The position numbers were made by a program, and so were the translations under genes. Positions 33,597-42,896 of a DNA stretch of 64,000 nt are shown piece by piece. The number at the start of each line of letters is the position of its first letter. The first letter of the stretch is position 1. The DNA is taken from NCBI GenBank assembly GCA_011056555.1, contig DSEQ01000005.1, positions 34,346-98,345 on the forward strand, written 5' to 3'. This DNA is from Candidatus Zixiibacteriota bacterium (GTDB lineage Bacteria; Zixibacteria; MSB-5A5; JAABVY01). Below the pieces are notes generated by a model, which was not told the DNA's origin, did not search any database, and saw only the letters and a list, made by a program, of their open reading frames with translations.

Positions 33597-34631
33597 ATGC
33601 CCAAAGTAGATTTATCAGCGCGCGAGCTGCAAGTCTTGAATGCGCTCATCGATTGTTACATCAAAACCGCGGAGCCGGTTGGATCGCGAAAACTGGCGAC
33701 TAAATACAATCTTGGAGTGTCGCCCGCGACGATCAGGAATACACTGCAGGATCTGGAGGAGATGGGCCTGGTATATCAGCCCCATACTTCCGCGGGCCGA
33801 ATTCCGACCGAGGTCTCGTATCGCATATATGTCGACAACATCATGCAGATCAGGCCCCTGACCAACAAGGAAAAGGCGCAGATTGCACGGGAGCTGACCT
33901 CGGGCAACAAGGCCATAGATCAGATTTTGGAGCAGTCCTGCAGAGTGCTTTCGGAGGTTTCGATGCAGCTCGGGGTGTCCATGGCCCCGCGTTTTACCGA
34001 GGGCATACTCACTCATCTGGACCTGGTTCCGGTGGGAGAGAACCGGCTCCTGGTGGTGGCCGCGGTCAAGTCCGGCCTGGTCAGATCGGTGGTTATGGAA
34101 GTCGATTCTGTGGTAAATCCGAAGATGGTGCAGGAAACCGCTGACATCCTGAATGAGCGGCTCAGCGGATTGACCCTGGGGCAGATCATAGACACGATCC
34201 ATGATCGTTTCCGTGATGTTTCCTATGGCGATCCGAAACTGATTAAGCTGTTTACCGAATCGGCCGAGAACATCTTTACGCCCCAGACGGACAAGGACCT
34301 GCATTTGATGGGTACTCCCAATATTACTTCACAGCCTGAATTCAAGGACCCGAAGAGACTCCAGGAATTGATCAGCCTGATTGAGGAAAGGCAGAAGATT
34401 GTCAGTTCCCTGAACGCGGCGGCGATCTATGAGGGCGTTGTGGTTACTATCGGCAAGGAGGCCAATCTGGGTATGCTGGATGGCTGCAGTATGGTAACCT
34501 CGACTTACAGGGCGGGCAAAACTACCGGGACGATCGGCGTCATCGGCCCGACCCGTATGGAGTATTCGAAGCTTATGTCCATAGTCGATTATACATCGAA
34601 AGTGTTGAGCAGAATTCTCTCTAAAGAGTAG
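33597..34631 (+). CDS. hrcA: Heat-inducible transcription repressor HrcA
   Basis: 344 residues. The N-terminal winged helix reads LSARELQVLNALIDCYIKTAEPVGSRKLA, SPATIRNTLQDLEEMGLVYQPHTSAGRIPT, typical of HrcA, followed by the GAF-like dimer domain (LSEVSMQLGVSMAPRF, LVPVGENRLLVVAAVKSGLVRSVVM, IGKEANLGMLDGCSMVTSTYRAG, GTIGVIGPTRMEYSKLMSIVDY). HrcA represses its own operon through CIRCE and is reactivated by GroEL. ATG 33597 is chosen because GAGG is 8 nt upstream; a TTG at 33591 is too close to it. It leads the hrcA-grpE-dnaK-dnaJ-prmA-rsmE operon. Confidence 0.97.
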   Translation: MPKVDLSARELQVLNALIDCYIKTAEPVGSRKLATKYNLGVSPATIRNTLQDLEEMGLVYQPHTSAGRIPTEVSYRIYVDNIMQIRPLTNKEKAQIARELTSGNKAIDQILEQSCRVLSEVSMQLGVSMAPRFTEGILTHLDLVPVGENRLLVVAAVKSGLVRSVVMEVDSVVNPKMVQETADILNERLSGLTLGQIIDTIHDRFRDVSYGDPKLIKLFTESAENIFTPQTDKDLHLMGTPNITSQPEFKDPKRLQELISLIEERQKIVSSLNAAAIYEGVVVTIGKEANLGMLDGCSMVTSTYRAGKTTGTIGVIGPTRMEYSKLMSIVDYTSKVLSRILSKE

Positions 34632-34641
34632 GGGTATGAAT

Positions 34642-35238
34642 ATGAAAAAAGATCATTCATTGGATGAAGAGCAAGATTTGGAAAATGAAGAGCTGGATGA
34701 GAATAACGAGGAAGAAGATATAGAATTGGAATACAGTGAGTCAGAATCCATCGAGGCTGCGGAGGCCGAAAGCGAACAGTCAAAAATAGAGGTTCTGGAA
34801 AAAAAGCTGGAAGAGCAAAAAGACAAAATGTTGCGCCTGGCGGCAGAGTTTGACAACTATAAGAAGCGTACTGCCCGCGAATATGCAGCTCTGATCGAAA
34901 GCGCCAACCTGGATTTAATCAGGTCCCTTCTGGACATACTCGATAATTTCCGCCGCGCTCTTGCATCCGCCAAGGATGCTGATGCGGAGGCGATATTCAA
35001 GGGCATGGAGATGATTTATAATCAGTTCGATTCGCTCTTGAAGGAGCGTGGACTGGAAGAAATCGAGGCCGAAGGACAGCCCTTTGATCCGGAACTGCAT
35101 GAGGCCGTGATGACCACCCCCACAGATGAGGTGCCCGAAGATTATGTCGCCGGCGAACTGCAAAAAGGCTATAAGATCAAGGGACGTGTGGTCAGGCATT
35201 CAAAGGTGGCGGTGGCGAAAGCGTCGGAGAATCAATAA
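34642..35238 (+). CDS. grpE: Nucleotide-exchange factor GrpE
   Basis: 198 residues from the ATG at 34642 (AGGGG 7 nt upstream; the ATG at 34636 is only 1 nt from it). The N-terminus is very acidic, followed by a coiled coil (LEKKLEEQKDKMLRLAAEFDNYKKRT) and the C-terminal beta domain (GQPFDPELHEAVMTTP, VAGELQKGYKIKGRVVRHSKVAVAKA). GrpE dimers release ADP from DnaK. It lies ~10 nt after hrcA and 37 nt before dnaK. Confidence 0.96.
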   Translation: MKKDHSLDEEQDLENEELDENNEEEDIELEYSESESIEAAEAESEQSKIEVLEKKLEEQKDKMLRLAAEFDNYKKRTAREYAALIESANLDLIRSLLDILDNFRRALASAKDADAEAIFKGMEMIYNQFDSLLKERGLEEIEAEGQPFDPELHEAVMTTPTDEVPEDYVAGELQKGYKIKGRVVRHSKVAVAKASENQ

Positions 35239-35275
35239 TTCAATTCGATAACAATTAGATATTTTGGAGGAATAG

Positions 35276-37192
35276 ATGGGTAAAGTAATTGGAATAGACC
35301 TGGGTACAACAAATTCATGTGTAGCTGTAATGGAAGGTAATGAGGCGGTGGTTATTCCCAACGCTGAGGGAAACCGCACCACTCCCTCGGTGGTGGCGTT
35401 TACCAAAGGCGGAGAACGTCTGGTGGGACAGCCCGCCAAGCGTCAGGCGGTAACCAATCCCGAAAATACCGTATTCTCAATCAAGCGTTTTATGGTACGC
35501 AGGCATGCCGAGGTATCGGAAGAGGAGAAGATCGTGCCGTATCAGGTGGTGTCTAATTCCGAAGGTGACTGCCGTGTAAAAGTCGGCGATAGAGAATATG
35601 CGCCGCCGGAGATTTCAGCCATGATCCTCCAGAACCTGAAAAAGACCGCTGAAGAATATCTCGGCAGCGAGGTCACCCAGGCGGTGATTACAGTGCCGGC
35701 CTATTTCAATGATTCCCAGCGTCAGGCTACCAAAGATGCCGGCAAAATAGCCGGTTTGGAAGTTCTGCGTATCATTAATGAACCCACGGCGGCATCACTG
35801 GCCTATGGCCTGGACAAGAAAACCGATCAGAAAATCGCCGTCTACGACCTGGGCGGCGGAACCTTTGACATCTCAATTCTCGAACTGGGCGAGGGCGTAT
35901 TTGAGGTGCGCTCCACCAACGGCGATACGCATCTGGGCGGAGACGATTTCGACCAGAGGATAATTGACTGGCTCGCTGATGAGTTCAAGAAAGATCAGGG
36001 GATCGACCTGCGCCAGGATCGTATGGCCCTGCAGCGACTGAAAGAAGCAGCCGAGAAGGCCAAATGCGAGCTCTCCTCAACAAATCAGACCTCGATCAAT
36101 CTGCCCTTCATCACGGCCGATCAAAGCGGTCCCAAACACCTTGATATGACCCTCTCGCGGGCAAAACTGGAACAGCTTACCGAGGATCTGATCGAGCGCA
36201 CCGTAGGCCCCTGCAAGAGCGCGATACGGGATGCCAAGCTATCCGCTTCCGAAATCGATGAGGTGATTTTGGTCGGCGGCCAGACCCGTATGCCCAGGGT
36301 TCAGGAGACGGTGAAGGAGATCTTTGGTAAGGATCCGCACAGAGGAGTCAATCCTGACGAGGTCGTGGCAATCGGCGCCGCTATTCAGGGCGGTGTGCTG
36401 GCCGGCGATGTTAAGGATGTCCTGCTTCTGGATGTCACCCCGCTTTCTCTCGGAATTGAAACACTGGGCGGCGTTATGACCAAGCTGATTGAAAGAAACA
36501 CAACCATTCCGACCAAGAAAAGCCAGATATTCTCGACGGCGTCAGATAATCAGCCTGCGGTATCGATCCATGTGCTCCAGGGCGAGCGCGAGATGGCTGT
36601 CGACAACCGCACCCTGGGAAGATTCGATCTTGTAGGCATACCTCCCGCACCGCGGGGAGTGCCGCAGATTGAGGTGACATTCGATATCGATGCCAACGGT
36701 ATTGTCAATGTTTCCGCCAGGGATAAGGCTACAGGCAAAGAACAGAAAATCAGAATTGAATCTTCCTCCGGTCTTTCAGAAGCAGAAGTAGAGAAGATGG
36801 TTAATGACGCCAAATCTCATGCAGAAGAGGACAAGAAGAAGAAGGAATTAATTGATCTCAGAAATCAGGCGGATCAGCTTATATATACAACCGAGAAAAC
36901 TCTTAAGGAACATGGCGACAAAGTCTCCGATGAAGAAAAGAAGAATATTGAAGAGGGCATAGAGAAGCTCAAGTCATCCATGCAGACCGATCAGGCCGAG
37001 ATTATCAAGCAGAAGATGGATGACCTGATGCAGGCCTCGCATAAGCTGGCCGAGCAGATGTATCAGCAGGCCCAGGCTCAGGGACCGGCCGGGGGAGAGG
37101 CGGGCGCCGGAGCGGAAGAGCAAAAATCGGAAGAATCTCAAGAGGGCGCGGTGGATGCCGATTTTGAGGTTGTGGACGACGATAAGAAATAG
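35276..37192 (+). CDS. dnaK: Chaperone protein DnaK (Hsp70)
   Basis: 638 residues, full length. The ATPase domain has [66 protein letters not shown] and [14 protein letters not shown]. The linker [19 protein letters not shown] leads to the substrate domain ([22 protein letters not shown]), then the helical lid and a Glu/Gly-rich end ([12 protein letters not shown]). It works with DnaJ and GrpE in ATP-driven folding. The ribosome site GGAGG is 6 nt upstream. Confidence 0.99.
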   Translation: MGKVIGIDLGTTNSCVAVMEGNEAVVIPNAEGNRTTPSVVAFTKGGERLVGQPAKRQAVTNPENTVFSIKRFMVRRHAEVSEEEKIVPYQVVSNSEGDCRVKVGDREYAPPEISAMILQNLKKTAEEYLGSEVTQAVITVPAYFNDSQRQATKDAGKIAGLEVLRIINEPTAASLAYGLDKKTDQKIAVYDLGGGTFDISILELGEGVFEVRSTNGDTHLGGDDFDQRIIDWLADEFKKDQGIDLRQDRMALQRLKEAAEKAKCELSSTNQTSINLPFITADQSGPKHLDMTLSRAKLEQLTEDLIERTVGPCKSAIRDAKLSASEIDEVILVGGQTRMPRVQETVKEIFGKDPHRGVNPDEVVAIGAAIQGGVLAGDVKDVLLLDVTPLSLGIETLGGVMTKLIERNTTIPTKKSQIFSTASDNQPAVSIHVLQGEREMAVDNRTLGRFDLVGIPPAPRGVPQIEVTFDIDANGIVNVSARDKATGKEQKIRIESSSGLSEAEVEKMVNDAKSHAEEDKKKKELIDLRNQADQLIYTTEKTLKEHGDKVSDEEKKNIEEGIEKLKSSMQTDQAEIIKQKMDDLMQASHKLAEQMYQQAQAQGPAGGEAGAGAEEQKSEESQEGAVDADFEVVDDDKK

Positions 37193-37210
37193 GAAGGGCT
37201 CTGATCAATC

Positions 37211-38380
37211 ATGACAACCGAGCGCGACTACTACGAAATTCTGGAAATCTCCCGGGACGCATCCGAGGAGCAGATAAAAAAGGCCTATCGCAAAAAGGCT
37301 CTACAGTATCATCCGGATCGAAATCCGGGCGACAAAAGTGCCGAGGATAATTTTAAGGAGGCCACAGAAGCTTATGAGGTTTTGAAAAATCCTCAGACCC
37401 GCCAGGTATATGATCAGTATGGTCATGCCGGGCTCAGGCAGGGGGCTGGAGCTGGCGGATTCGGCGGTGGCTTCGCTGGATTTGATATAGCAGACGCTCT
37501 GCGAGCCTTCATGCGGGATTTTGGGGGATTCGGCGGATTCGAGGATATCTTCGGCGGTTTCGGCGGGACGTCAAATCGCGGCCGAACGGTCCATCGCGGC
37601 CGGGATTTGCGGGTCGATCTCCAGTTATCGCTGGAGGAGATTGCCGAAGGAGTCAGCAAGAAGATCAAAGTAAACTACAAATCCACCTGTGATAGCTGCA
37701 ATGGAAGCGGAGCGGCAAATGAAGAGGCCAAAAAGACCTGTCCTCAGTGCAAGGGCTCAGGCGAGATTCGTCAAATAACCCGGTCATTGTTGGGGCAGAT
37801 GGTCCGTGTCGCTCCCTGCGACTACTGCAAGGGGGACGGTACGATCATTACCGACTTCTGCCCGGAATGCCATGGCAGCGGACTTGTAGATGACAAAAAG
37901 ACAATTACCGTCAGAATTCCTCCCGGGGTCACTACCGGAAACTACCTGACCATGTCGGGGGAAGGTAATCACGGCCCGCGTGGCGGCCCTCCCGGTGATG
38001 TTATTGTTGTCGTAACTGAAAAGGAACACGAGCATTTCACGCGCAGCGGGGACGATATAGTCTACGAGGTCCCGATCTCATTTTCTCAGGCGGCGCTCGG
38101 AACCAAATTAAATGTGCCCACCCTCGCCGGTGAGAGTGAACTGAACGTACCAGCCGGAACTCAATCCGGCAAGGTTTTCAAGTTCAGGAACAAAGGCATC
38201 AAGCATCTGCGCGGCCTCGGAAGAGGGGATCAACTCGTACGTGTAATTGTGTGGACGCCCACGAAACTCGGCCCCGAAGAAAAAAAGTTGTTTGAACAAC
38301 TGGCCGATAATGAAAAAATCAATCCTCCCAGGTCATCAAAAAGTTTCTTCGAGAAATTAAAGGAGACTCTGGGTGTCTGA
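37211..38380 (+). CDS. dnaJ: Chaperone protein DnaJ (Hsp40)
   Basis: 389 residues. The J domain ([22 protein letters not shown], then YHPDRNPG with HPD) is followed by a Gly/Phe-rich region (~75-120) and the zinc centre with four CxxCxGxG repeats: [24 protein letters not shown] and CPECHGSG. The C-terminal substrate-binding sandwich follows ([30 protein letters not shown]). It stimulates DnaK ATPase and delivers clients. Its stop overlaps the GTG start of prmA by 8 nt, indicating coupled translation. Confidence 0.99.
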   Translation: MTTERDYYEILEISRDASEEQIKKAYRKKALQYHPDRNPGDKSAEDNFKEATEAYEVLKNPQTRQVYDQYGHAGLRQGAGAGGFGGGFAGFDIADALRAFMRDFGGFGGFEDIFGGFGGTSNRGRTVHRGRDLRVDLQLSLEEIAEGVSKKIKVNYKSTCDSCNGSGAANEEAKKTCPQCKGSGEIRQITRSLLGQMVRVAPCDYCKGDGTIITDFCPECHGSGLVDDKKTITVRIPPGVTTGNYLTMSGEGNHGPRGGPPGDVIVVVTEKEHEHFTRSGDDIVYEVPISFSQAALGTKLNVPTLAGESELNVPAGTQSGKVFKFRNKGIKHLRGLGRGDQLVRVIVWTPTKLGPEEKKLFEQLADNEKINPPRSSKSFFEKLKETLGV

Positions 38381-39266
38381 CAGGCCCGGACATAAATCCG
38401 GGCGGGGATACCTGGAAATTGCCGTCACCATACCTTGCCAGCATGAGGAGATGGTTTCCGATTTCATAATCGAAGAGGTCGCTTTCGGGCTTGTAACTGA
38501 AGACCTCGATGATCAGGTCAGGATTATCTGTTATATTCCCCATGACAACGGCCCTGACGAAAAGATAGACAAATTAAAAAAATATCTCTCCATCATGGAG
38601 GTCCTTCCTGACGAGCTGATCGACGAGCGCATCAAGACGAAAAATATTGAGGAAATCGACTGGATCAACGAATATCAAAAGAGCTTTGAGCCGGTTGTGA
38701 TCGGCGACCTGGTAATAAAGACGCCCTGGGACAAAACTGAATTTCCCGGAAAAAAAATAATTATAATCGAACCCAAGATGGCTTTCGGCACCGGTAAGCA
38801 TGAAACCACTCAATTATGCCTGCGGGCAATCGAAAAAGAGATAGAGCCGGGAATGAAAGTCCTTGATCTGGGTACCGGATCAGGTATTTTGTCAATTTAT
38901 GCGGCCATGCTGGGAGCGTCCGAAATTCTGGGACTGGATATCGATCCAGACGCAGTGCCTAATGCTTTGGAGAATGCGGAAATGAACAATGTCTCGGATA
39001 AATTTGGGGCCAGGACCGGTTCTATGGAACAGATTGATAAAAAAAATTATTATGATCTGGTAATTTCGAACCTGATATATGACGGAATTGTTAAACTATT
39101 TGACGATTTTTTGGCGGCGCTTAAACCGGGCGGTAAAATGATTCTCTCCGGTATTCTTGATGATCAGAAAAATCAACTGACCGAATTCATTAAGTTTAAA
39201 GCATCTTTTGAGATAGAGATAATGCAGCAGAATGAATGGCTGTGTTACATCCTGAGGACTCGATAA
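38373..39266 (+). CDS. prmA: Ribosomal protein L11 methyltransferase PrmA
   Basis: 297 residues from a GTG at 38373, supported by AAAGGAGA 6-7 nt upstream inside the end of dnaJ. A PrmA-specific N-terminal domain ([23 protein letters not shown]) is followed by the Rossmann methyltransferase core: [18 protein letters not shown] (with FGTGxH), [30 protein letters not shown], and [10 protein letters not shown] where NPxY-like motifs usually sit. It trimethylates L11 using SAM. Linkage with dnaJ and rsmE is common. Confidence 0.95.
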   Translation: MSDRPGHKSGRGYLEIAVTIPCQHEEMVSDFIIEEVAFGLVTEDLDDQVRIICYIPHDNGPDEKIDKLKKYLSIMEVLPDELIDERIKTKNIEEIDWINEYQKSFEPVVIGDLVIKTPWDKTEFPGKKIIIIEPKMAFGTGKHETTQLCLRAIEKEIEPGMKVLDLGTGSGILSIYAAMLGASEILGLDIDPDAVPNALENAEMNNVSDKFGARTGSMEQIDKKNYYDLVISNLIYDGIVKLFDDFLAALKPGGKMILSGILDDQKNQLTEFIKFKASFEIEIMQQNEWLCYILRTR

Positions 39267-39267
39267 C

Positions 39268-40017
39268 GTGCAGGAATCATTTACTTATTTCTATATTCCG
39301 CCCTCTCTGGTAACCGGAGAAGAGATAGCCTTTCAGGAAGATGAGAGCCATCATATAGCCAAAGTCTGCCGCCAGCAGGTGGGTGATGAAATTTATGCTG
39401 TTGATGGCATCGGCAACCGCTATCTGGTGGAAATAACCATGTGCACGCCTCAGCGCGTGGAGGGCAAGATCCTCGAAACAGATATGGATGTGAATGAGCC
39501 GCATACCAAATTATCTCTGGCCCTGCCCTGGACAAAAGATCCCAAGCTGGACCTGATTATCACCAAAGCGACCGAATTGGGCGTATCAAAATTCGTCTAT
39601 TATACTGCGGATAAGTCGATTATCAAGAAGGATGATGACCGGATCGAGAAGAAGATTGAAAGGCATCGCAGGCTGGGGATCAGCGCCATAAAACAGTCTT
39701 TACGATGCGTTCTGCCGGAGATGAAGGATATAGGCCGCTCACACAATTTCGATAAATGCTTAAAATATTATGATATATGCCTTTATGCGGACCTCAATAA
39801 GGATGCGTTACCGCTTCAAACCGCGTTAAAGGGCCATCTTCCAAAGTGGATACTACTTGTCATCGGGCCCGAAGCCGGATTCAGCAAAGAGGAGAAGATA
39901 ACGCTCGAAAATTCAGGCGCACTGCCTATCTCTTTGGGTCCCAGGCGCTTGCGCTTCGAAACCGCTGCCCTTGCTTTTACCTCGATGGCCCTGAATATCT
40001 TGGGGGAGATGGAATAG
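39268..40017 (+). CDS. rsmE: 16S rRNA (uracil1498-N3)-methyltransferase RsmE
   Basis: 249 residues from a GTG one base after the prmA stop. The N-terminal PUA-like region includes FQEDESHHIAKVCRQQVGDEIYAVDGIG, and the SPOUT (knotted) domain includes LALPWTKDPKLDLIITKATELGVSKFV, LVIGPEAGFSKEE and LGPRRLRFETAALAFTSMAL, all RsmE signatures. It methylates U1498 of 16S rRNA. It is the last gene of the heat-shock operon. Confidence 0.96.
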   Translation: MQESFTYFYIPPSLVTGEEIAFQEDESHHIAKVCRQQVGDEIYAVDGIGNRYLVEITMCTPQRVEGKILETDMDVNEPHTKLSLALPWTKDPKLDLIITKATELGVSKFVYYTADKSIIKKDDDRIEKKIERHRRLGISAIKQSLRCVLPEMKDIGRSHNFDKCLKYYDICLYADLNKDALPLQTALKGHLPKWILLVIGPEAGFSKEEKITLENSGALPISLGPRRLRFETAALAFTSMALNILGEME

Positions 40018-40063
40018 CAACGGGGCCTGTTAATTAATCTCGCCCTCTTCCGAAAATACTATT

Positions 40064-40861
40064 ATGGCATATGAATGGACACAGACACTTCCGGTGTATA
40101 TTTTCCTGGGCTTTATGGGGCTCATCCTGGGCTCCTTTCTGAATGTCGTAATATATCGTCTGCCCCGGGGAAAATCGATCGTCAAGCCCCGTTCGGCCTG
40201 CCCCTCATGCGAAAAACCCATTCCGTTTTATCTGAATATTCCCATATTCAGCTATCTTTTCCTGCGAGGGAAATGCAGGTATTGCGGTGAAAAAATCTCA
40301 CCCCGATATCTTTTTGTGGAGTTGATTTCTGGCCTGGTTGTGCTGGGTTATTATTTCTGGCTGGGAGCGTCGTGGCAGTTTTTAGGATATACGATTCTGA
40401 CCCTGTCGCTTTTGGCGATCTTCATGATCGATCTGGAGCATTATATAATACCGGACGAGATAACATATCCGGGCATAGTGCTGGGTCTGGCTTTCTCACT
40501 GGTCAATCCCGACGTTACGATACTCGAATCAGCCCTGGGTACACTGCTGGGGGGAGGCGGACTTCTCCTGATAGCTCTGATTGGTGACTGGATGCTCAAG
40601 AAGGAAAGTATGGGCGGCGGCGATATCAAGCTGGCAGCCATGCTGGGTGCCTTCTTGGGATGGCAGCAGGTATTATTCGTGTTCATCGCCGCTTCCTTCA
40701 TCGGTCTGATTGTATCGGTCATCGCCATGCTTTTCTCGGATTCGGTACGCCAGAGCCGACGTGTTCCCTTTGGGCCATTCCTTGCAGCTGCGGCAGTTAC
40801 GGCAATCATATGCGGCGACTACATCATCAGTTTCTACATATCCCGTTTCTACAACATATAA
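40064..40861 (+). CDS. Type IV prepilin peptidase / leader peptidase (A24)
   Basis: 265 residues, ~7-8 membrane spans. The N-terminal methylase-type domain carries paired cysteines CPSC and CRYC. The peptidase aspartates are in FMIDLEHYIIPDEITYPG and MGGGDIKLAAMLGAF (GGGD). The enzyme cleaves and N-methylates type IV pilins or type II secretion pseudopilins in the inner membrane. No clear ribosome-binding site is visible upstream. No pilin genes are in the window. The next gene is a histidine kinase 31 nt downstream. Confidence 0.95.
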   Translation: MAYEWTQTLPVYIFLGFMGLILGSFLNVVIYRLPRGKSIVKPRSACPSCEKPIPFYLNIPIFSYLFLRGKCRYCGEKISPRYLFVELISGLVVLGYYFWLGASWQFLGYTILTLSLLAIFMIDLEHYIIPDEITYPGIVLGLAFSLVNPDVTILESALGTLLGGGGLLLIALIGDWMLKKESMGGGDIKLAAMLGAFLGWQQVLFVFIAASFIGLIVSVIAMLFSDSVRQSRRVPFGPFLAAAAVTAIICGDYIISFYISRFYNI

Positions 40862-40892
40862 GCAAAATCTCTTATCTGTCGATATTCAAAGT

Positions 40893-42797
40893 ATGAATGG
40901 CGATAAAAAACGCTTCTCGATCAGGGCTATTTTTTCGAAGCAGATAGCCGGATCATATGAAACCGAGCTTAAGACCACATTGCTTTTGATCCTGCTTTTC
41001 CTGGTTTTGATTAGTTTCAGTACACTAAGGATAACCGGGAAACTGGCCGGCATATATCGCGACGACAATTATCACCAACTATCAGACGCTGCTGCCAAGT
41101 TGATCGATTATCTTGATGACGATATAGAGCTCAAGCGCTCGACCATAAATTACCGGGATATAATGGCCTCGACCGTCGTGGCAAGAGCGGAATACCTGAG
41201 GGAAACCGGCCTCAAGACCGCTGAGCATGAGACCTCCCAATCATATGATGATATGGATCTGATAGAAACATATTATGCCGCCCTGACCGAAAGGGAACGT
41301 CGTGACCTGCGAAAGGGCGAGATCATCAGGTGTGGATTCGGACAGGGTGAGGACAATGATAAAATCGCGATACTCTACCCATTCAAAGATAGTGATGGCG
41401 CGCGCTGGATCGGGTTGTTTTTCAAGAATGCCTCCGGATTAAAACTCGTAAACACAGTCATGAAATATAATTACCTTTTCCAGCTGGCCGGCCTTCTGGC
41501 AGCGCTGCTGGTCGCCTATGCTTACCTGAAACTGACATTGAACCCATTTAAAAGAATTGCGGATGAGGCCCGCAGGATCAAAGATGAGAACAGTGCCAGC
41601 GGCGAATCGGTGGAAGAGATTGTGGAGACTTTTAAGGCCACGATTGCCAGCCTGGAGGAAAAAGAGGAGAGACTGCAGGAGCTTTACAGCAACTCCCAGG
41701 AACGTGCCGACCGCCTGGAAAAATTCAACCAATACATTCTTGAAAGTATGCTCTCCGGCCTGATCGGCATAGATAACAGCGGACGCATTGTACATTTGAA
41801 CCGCTCCGCCCGCAGGATACTTGGATTGGAGGAGAATGAAATCGACTATGGCTCCTTTCGAAAAACATTTGCAGAAATGAAAACGCTGGTGGAGGTTCTC
41901 GAGAGGGTCCTGGAAAATAAAATGTCCGAGGAACGTCTGGAGCAGAAATATATCAGATCGGACGGCAAGGAGAAGATTCTTGGTATCTCCGGTTCCCCGG
42001 TTTATGATCATAATGGAAGGCTGGTGGGGGCGATTTTATTGCTGGCCGACCTTACCGAGGTGCGCAGGCTGCAGTCAGAGATCGCCTTCAAGGAAAAAAT
42101 GGCCGCGGTGGGGGAGATGAGCGCTGGACTGGCACATGAAATGCGCAATGCTATGATGGCTATCGTGGGCTTCAGCAAAATCCTGAAAAAAAGTCCTGGC
42201 GATAAAAAACAGATCCGGGAGATAGCCGGCTCCATTGCCGCCGAATCAGAGAATTGCGAGAACATGCTGAAAAGGTTTCTGTCTTTTGCCAAGCCGGCCG
42301 ACCTGACACCGGAGACGCTCTCATTGCCCGAGCTGGGACACTCCGTAATAAACAAGCTGGAGCCGTTGGCCGATAAAAAGCAGGTTTCAATAATAGATGA
42401 TTTTTCCCAGGATCTCCCCGACCTGAACTGCGATAGAACCGCGATCGATCAGGTCATAACAAACCTTTTGAAAAACGCCATCGAAGCCTCACCTCAAAAA
42501 GGCCTGGTATATGTCAGAATCAAACATGATTCCACCTTGAACTCATTTATAATTGAGGTCGAGGATAGCGGGCCGGGTATACCGGAGGAAAACCGCATGA
42601 AGGTCTTTTCGCCATTCTTTACAACAAAAGAGGATGGTACTGGCTTGGGCCTTGCCATAGTCAAGAAGCTGGTTAGCAGTATGGCCGGAAGCGTTGAAAT
42701 TGAAAGCCAGTCAGGCAAGGGATGCAAATTTCGGATAACTATCACCGAAAATCACCTTCAGCCCAGGAATTCCGCCATATCCTATCAGGCAACTTAA
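40893..42797 (+). CDS. Membrane sensor histidine kinase (PAS-HisKA-HATPase), NtrB/AtoS type
   Basis: 634 residues from the ATG at 40893; earlier in-frame codons back to 40710 lie within the prepilin peptidase gene. Transmembrane segments occur at ~27-47 and ~190-210 around a ~140-residue sensing domain, then a HAMP-like coiled coil. A PAS domain (ESMLSGLIGIDNSGRIVHLN) is followed by HisKA with EMSAGLAHEMRNAMMAIVGF (His415) and HATPase boxes NLLKNAIEA, DSGPGIPEEN and TTKEDGTGLGLAIV. This kinase type usually phosphorylates NtrC-like activators; the activator at 19.3 kb is a candidate. No regulator gene is adjacent. Confidence 0.93.
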   Translation: MNGDKKRFSIRAIFSKQIAGSYETELKTTLLLILLFLVLISFSTLRITGKLAGIYRDDNYHQLSDAAAKLIDYLDDDIELKRSTINYRDIMASTVVARAEYLRETGLKTAEHETSQSYDDMDLIETYYAALTERERRDLRKGEIIRCGFGQGEDNDKIAILYPFKDSDGARWIGLFFKNASGLKLVNTVMKYNYLFQLAGLLAALLVAYAYLKLTLNPFKRIADEARRIKDENSASGESVEEIVETFKATIASLEEKEERLQELYSNSQERADRLEKFNQYILESMLSGLIGIDNSGRIVHLNRSARRILGLEENEIDYGSFRKTFAEMKTLVEVLERVLENKMSEERLEQKYIRSDGKEKILGISGSPVYDHNGRLVGAILLLADLTEVRRLQSEIAFKEKMAAVGEMSAGLAHEMRNAMMAIVGFSKILKKSPGDKKQIREIAGSIAAESENCENMLKRFLSFAKPADLTPETLSLPELGHSVINKLEPLADKKQVSIIDDFSQDLPDLNCDRTAIDQVITNLLKNAIEASPQKGLVYVRIKHDSTLNSFIIEVEDSGPGIPEENRMKVFSPFFTTKEDGTGLGLAIVKKLVSSMAGSVEIESQSGKGCKFRITITENHLQPRNSAISYQAT

Positions 42798-42811
42798 GTA
42801 TAATCTTAAGC

Positions 42812-42839
42812 TTGCAAAATCCAATCTTCATCGTATATT
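42812..42839 (+). promoter_or_regulatory. Possible promoter of the M14 carboxypeptidase gene
   Basis: TTGCAA (42812-42817) and TATATT (42834-42839) with 16-nt spacing, ~50 nt before the ATG. Just upstream, CTTAAG-TATAAT-CTTAAG (42793-42810) repeats a 6-bp palindrome around a perfect -10-like hexamer. Confidence 0.45.
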
Positions 42840-42896
42840 ATATAAAACAACTGGATTCAAACTACCATCCTGCGAGCCTTCATAGGAGGATTTATA

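Noticed and set aside
33615..34304. 229-codon minus-strand frame
   Set aside because: Shadow of hrcA.
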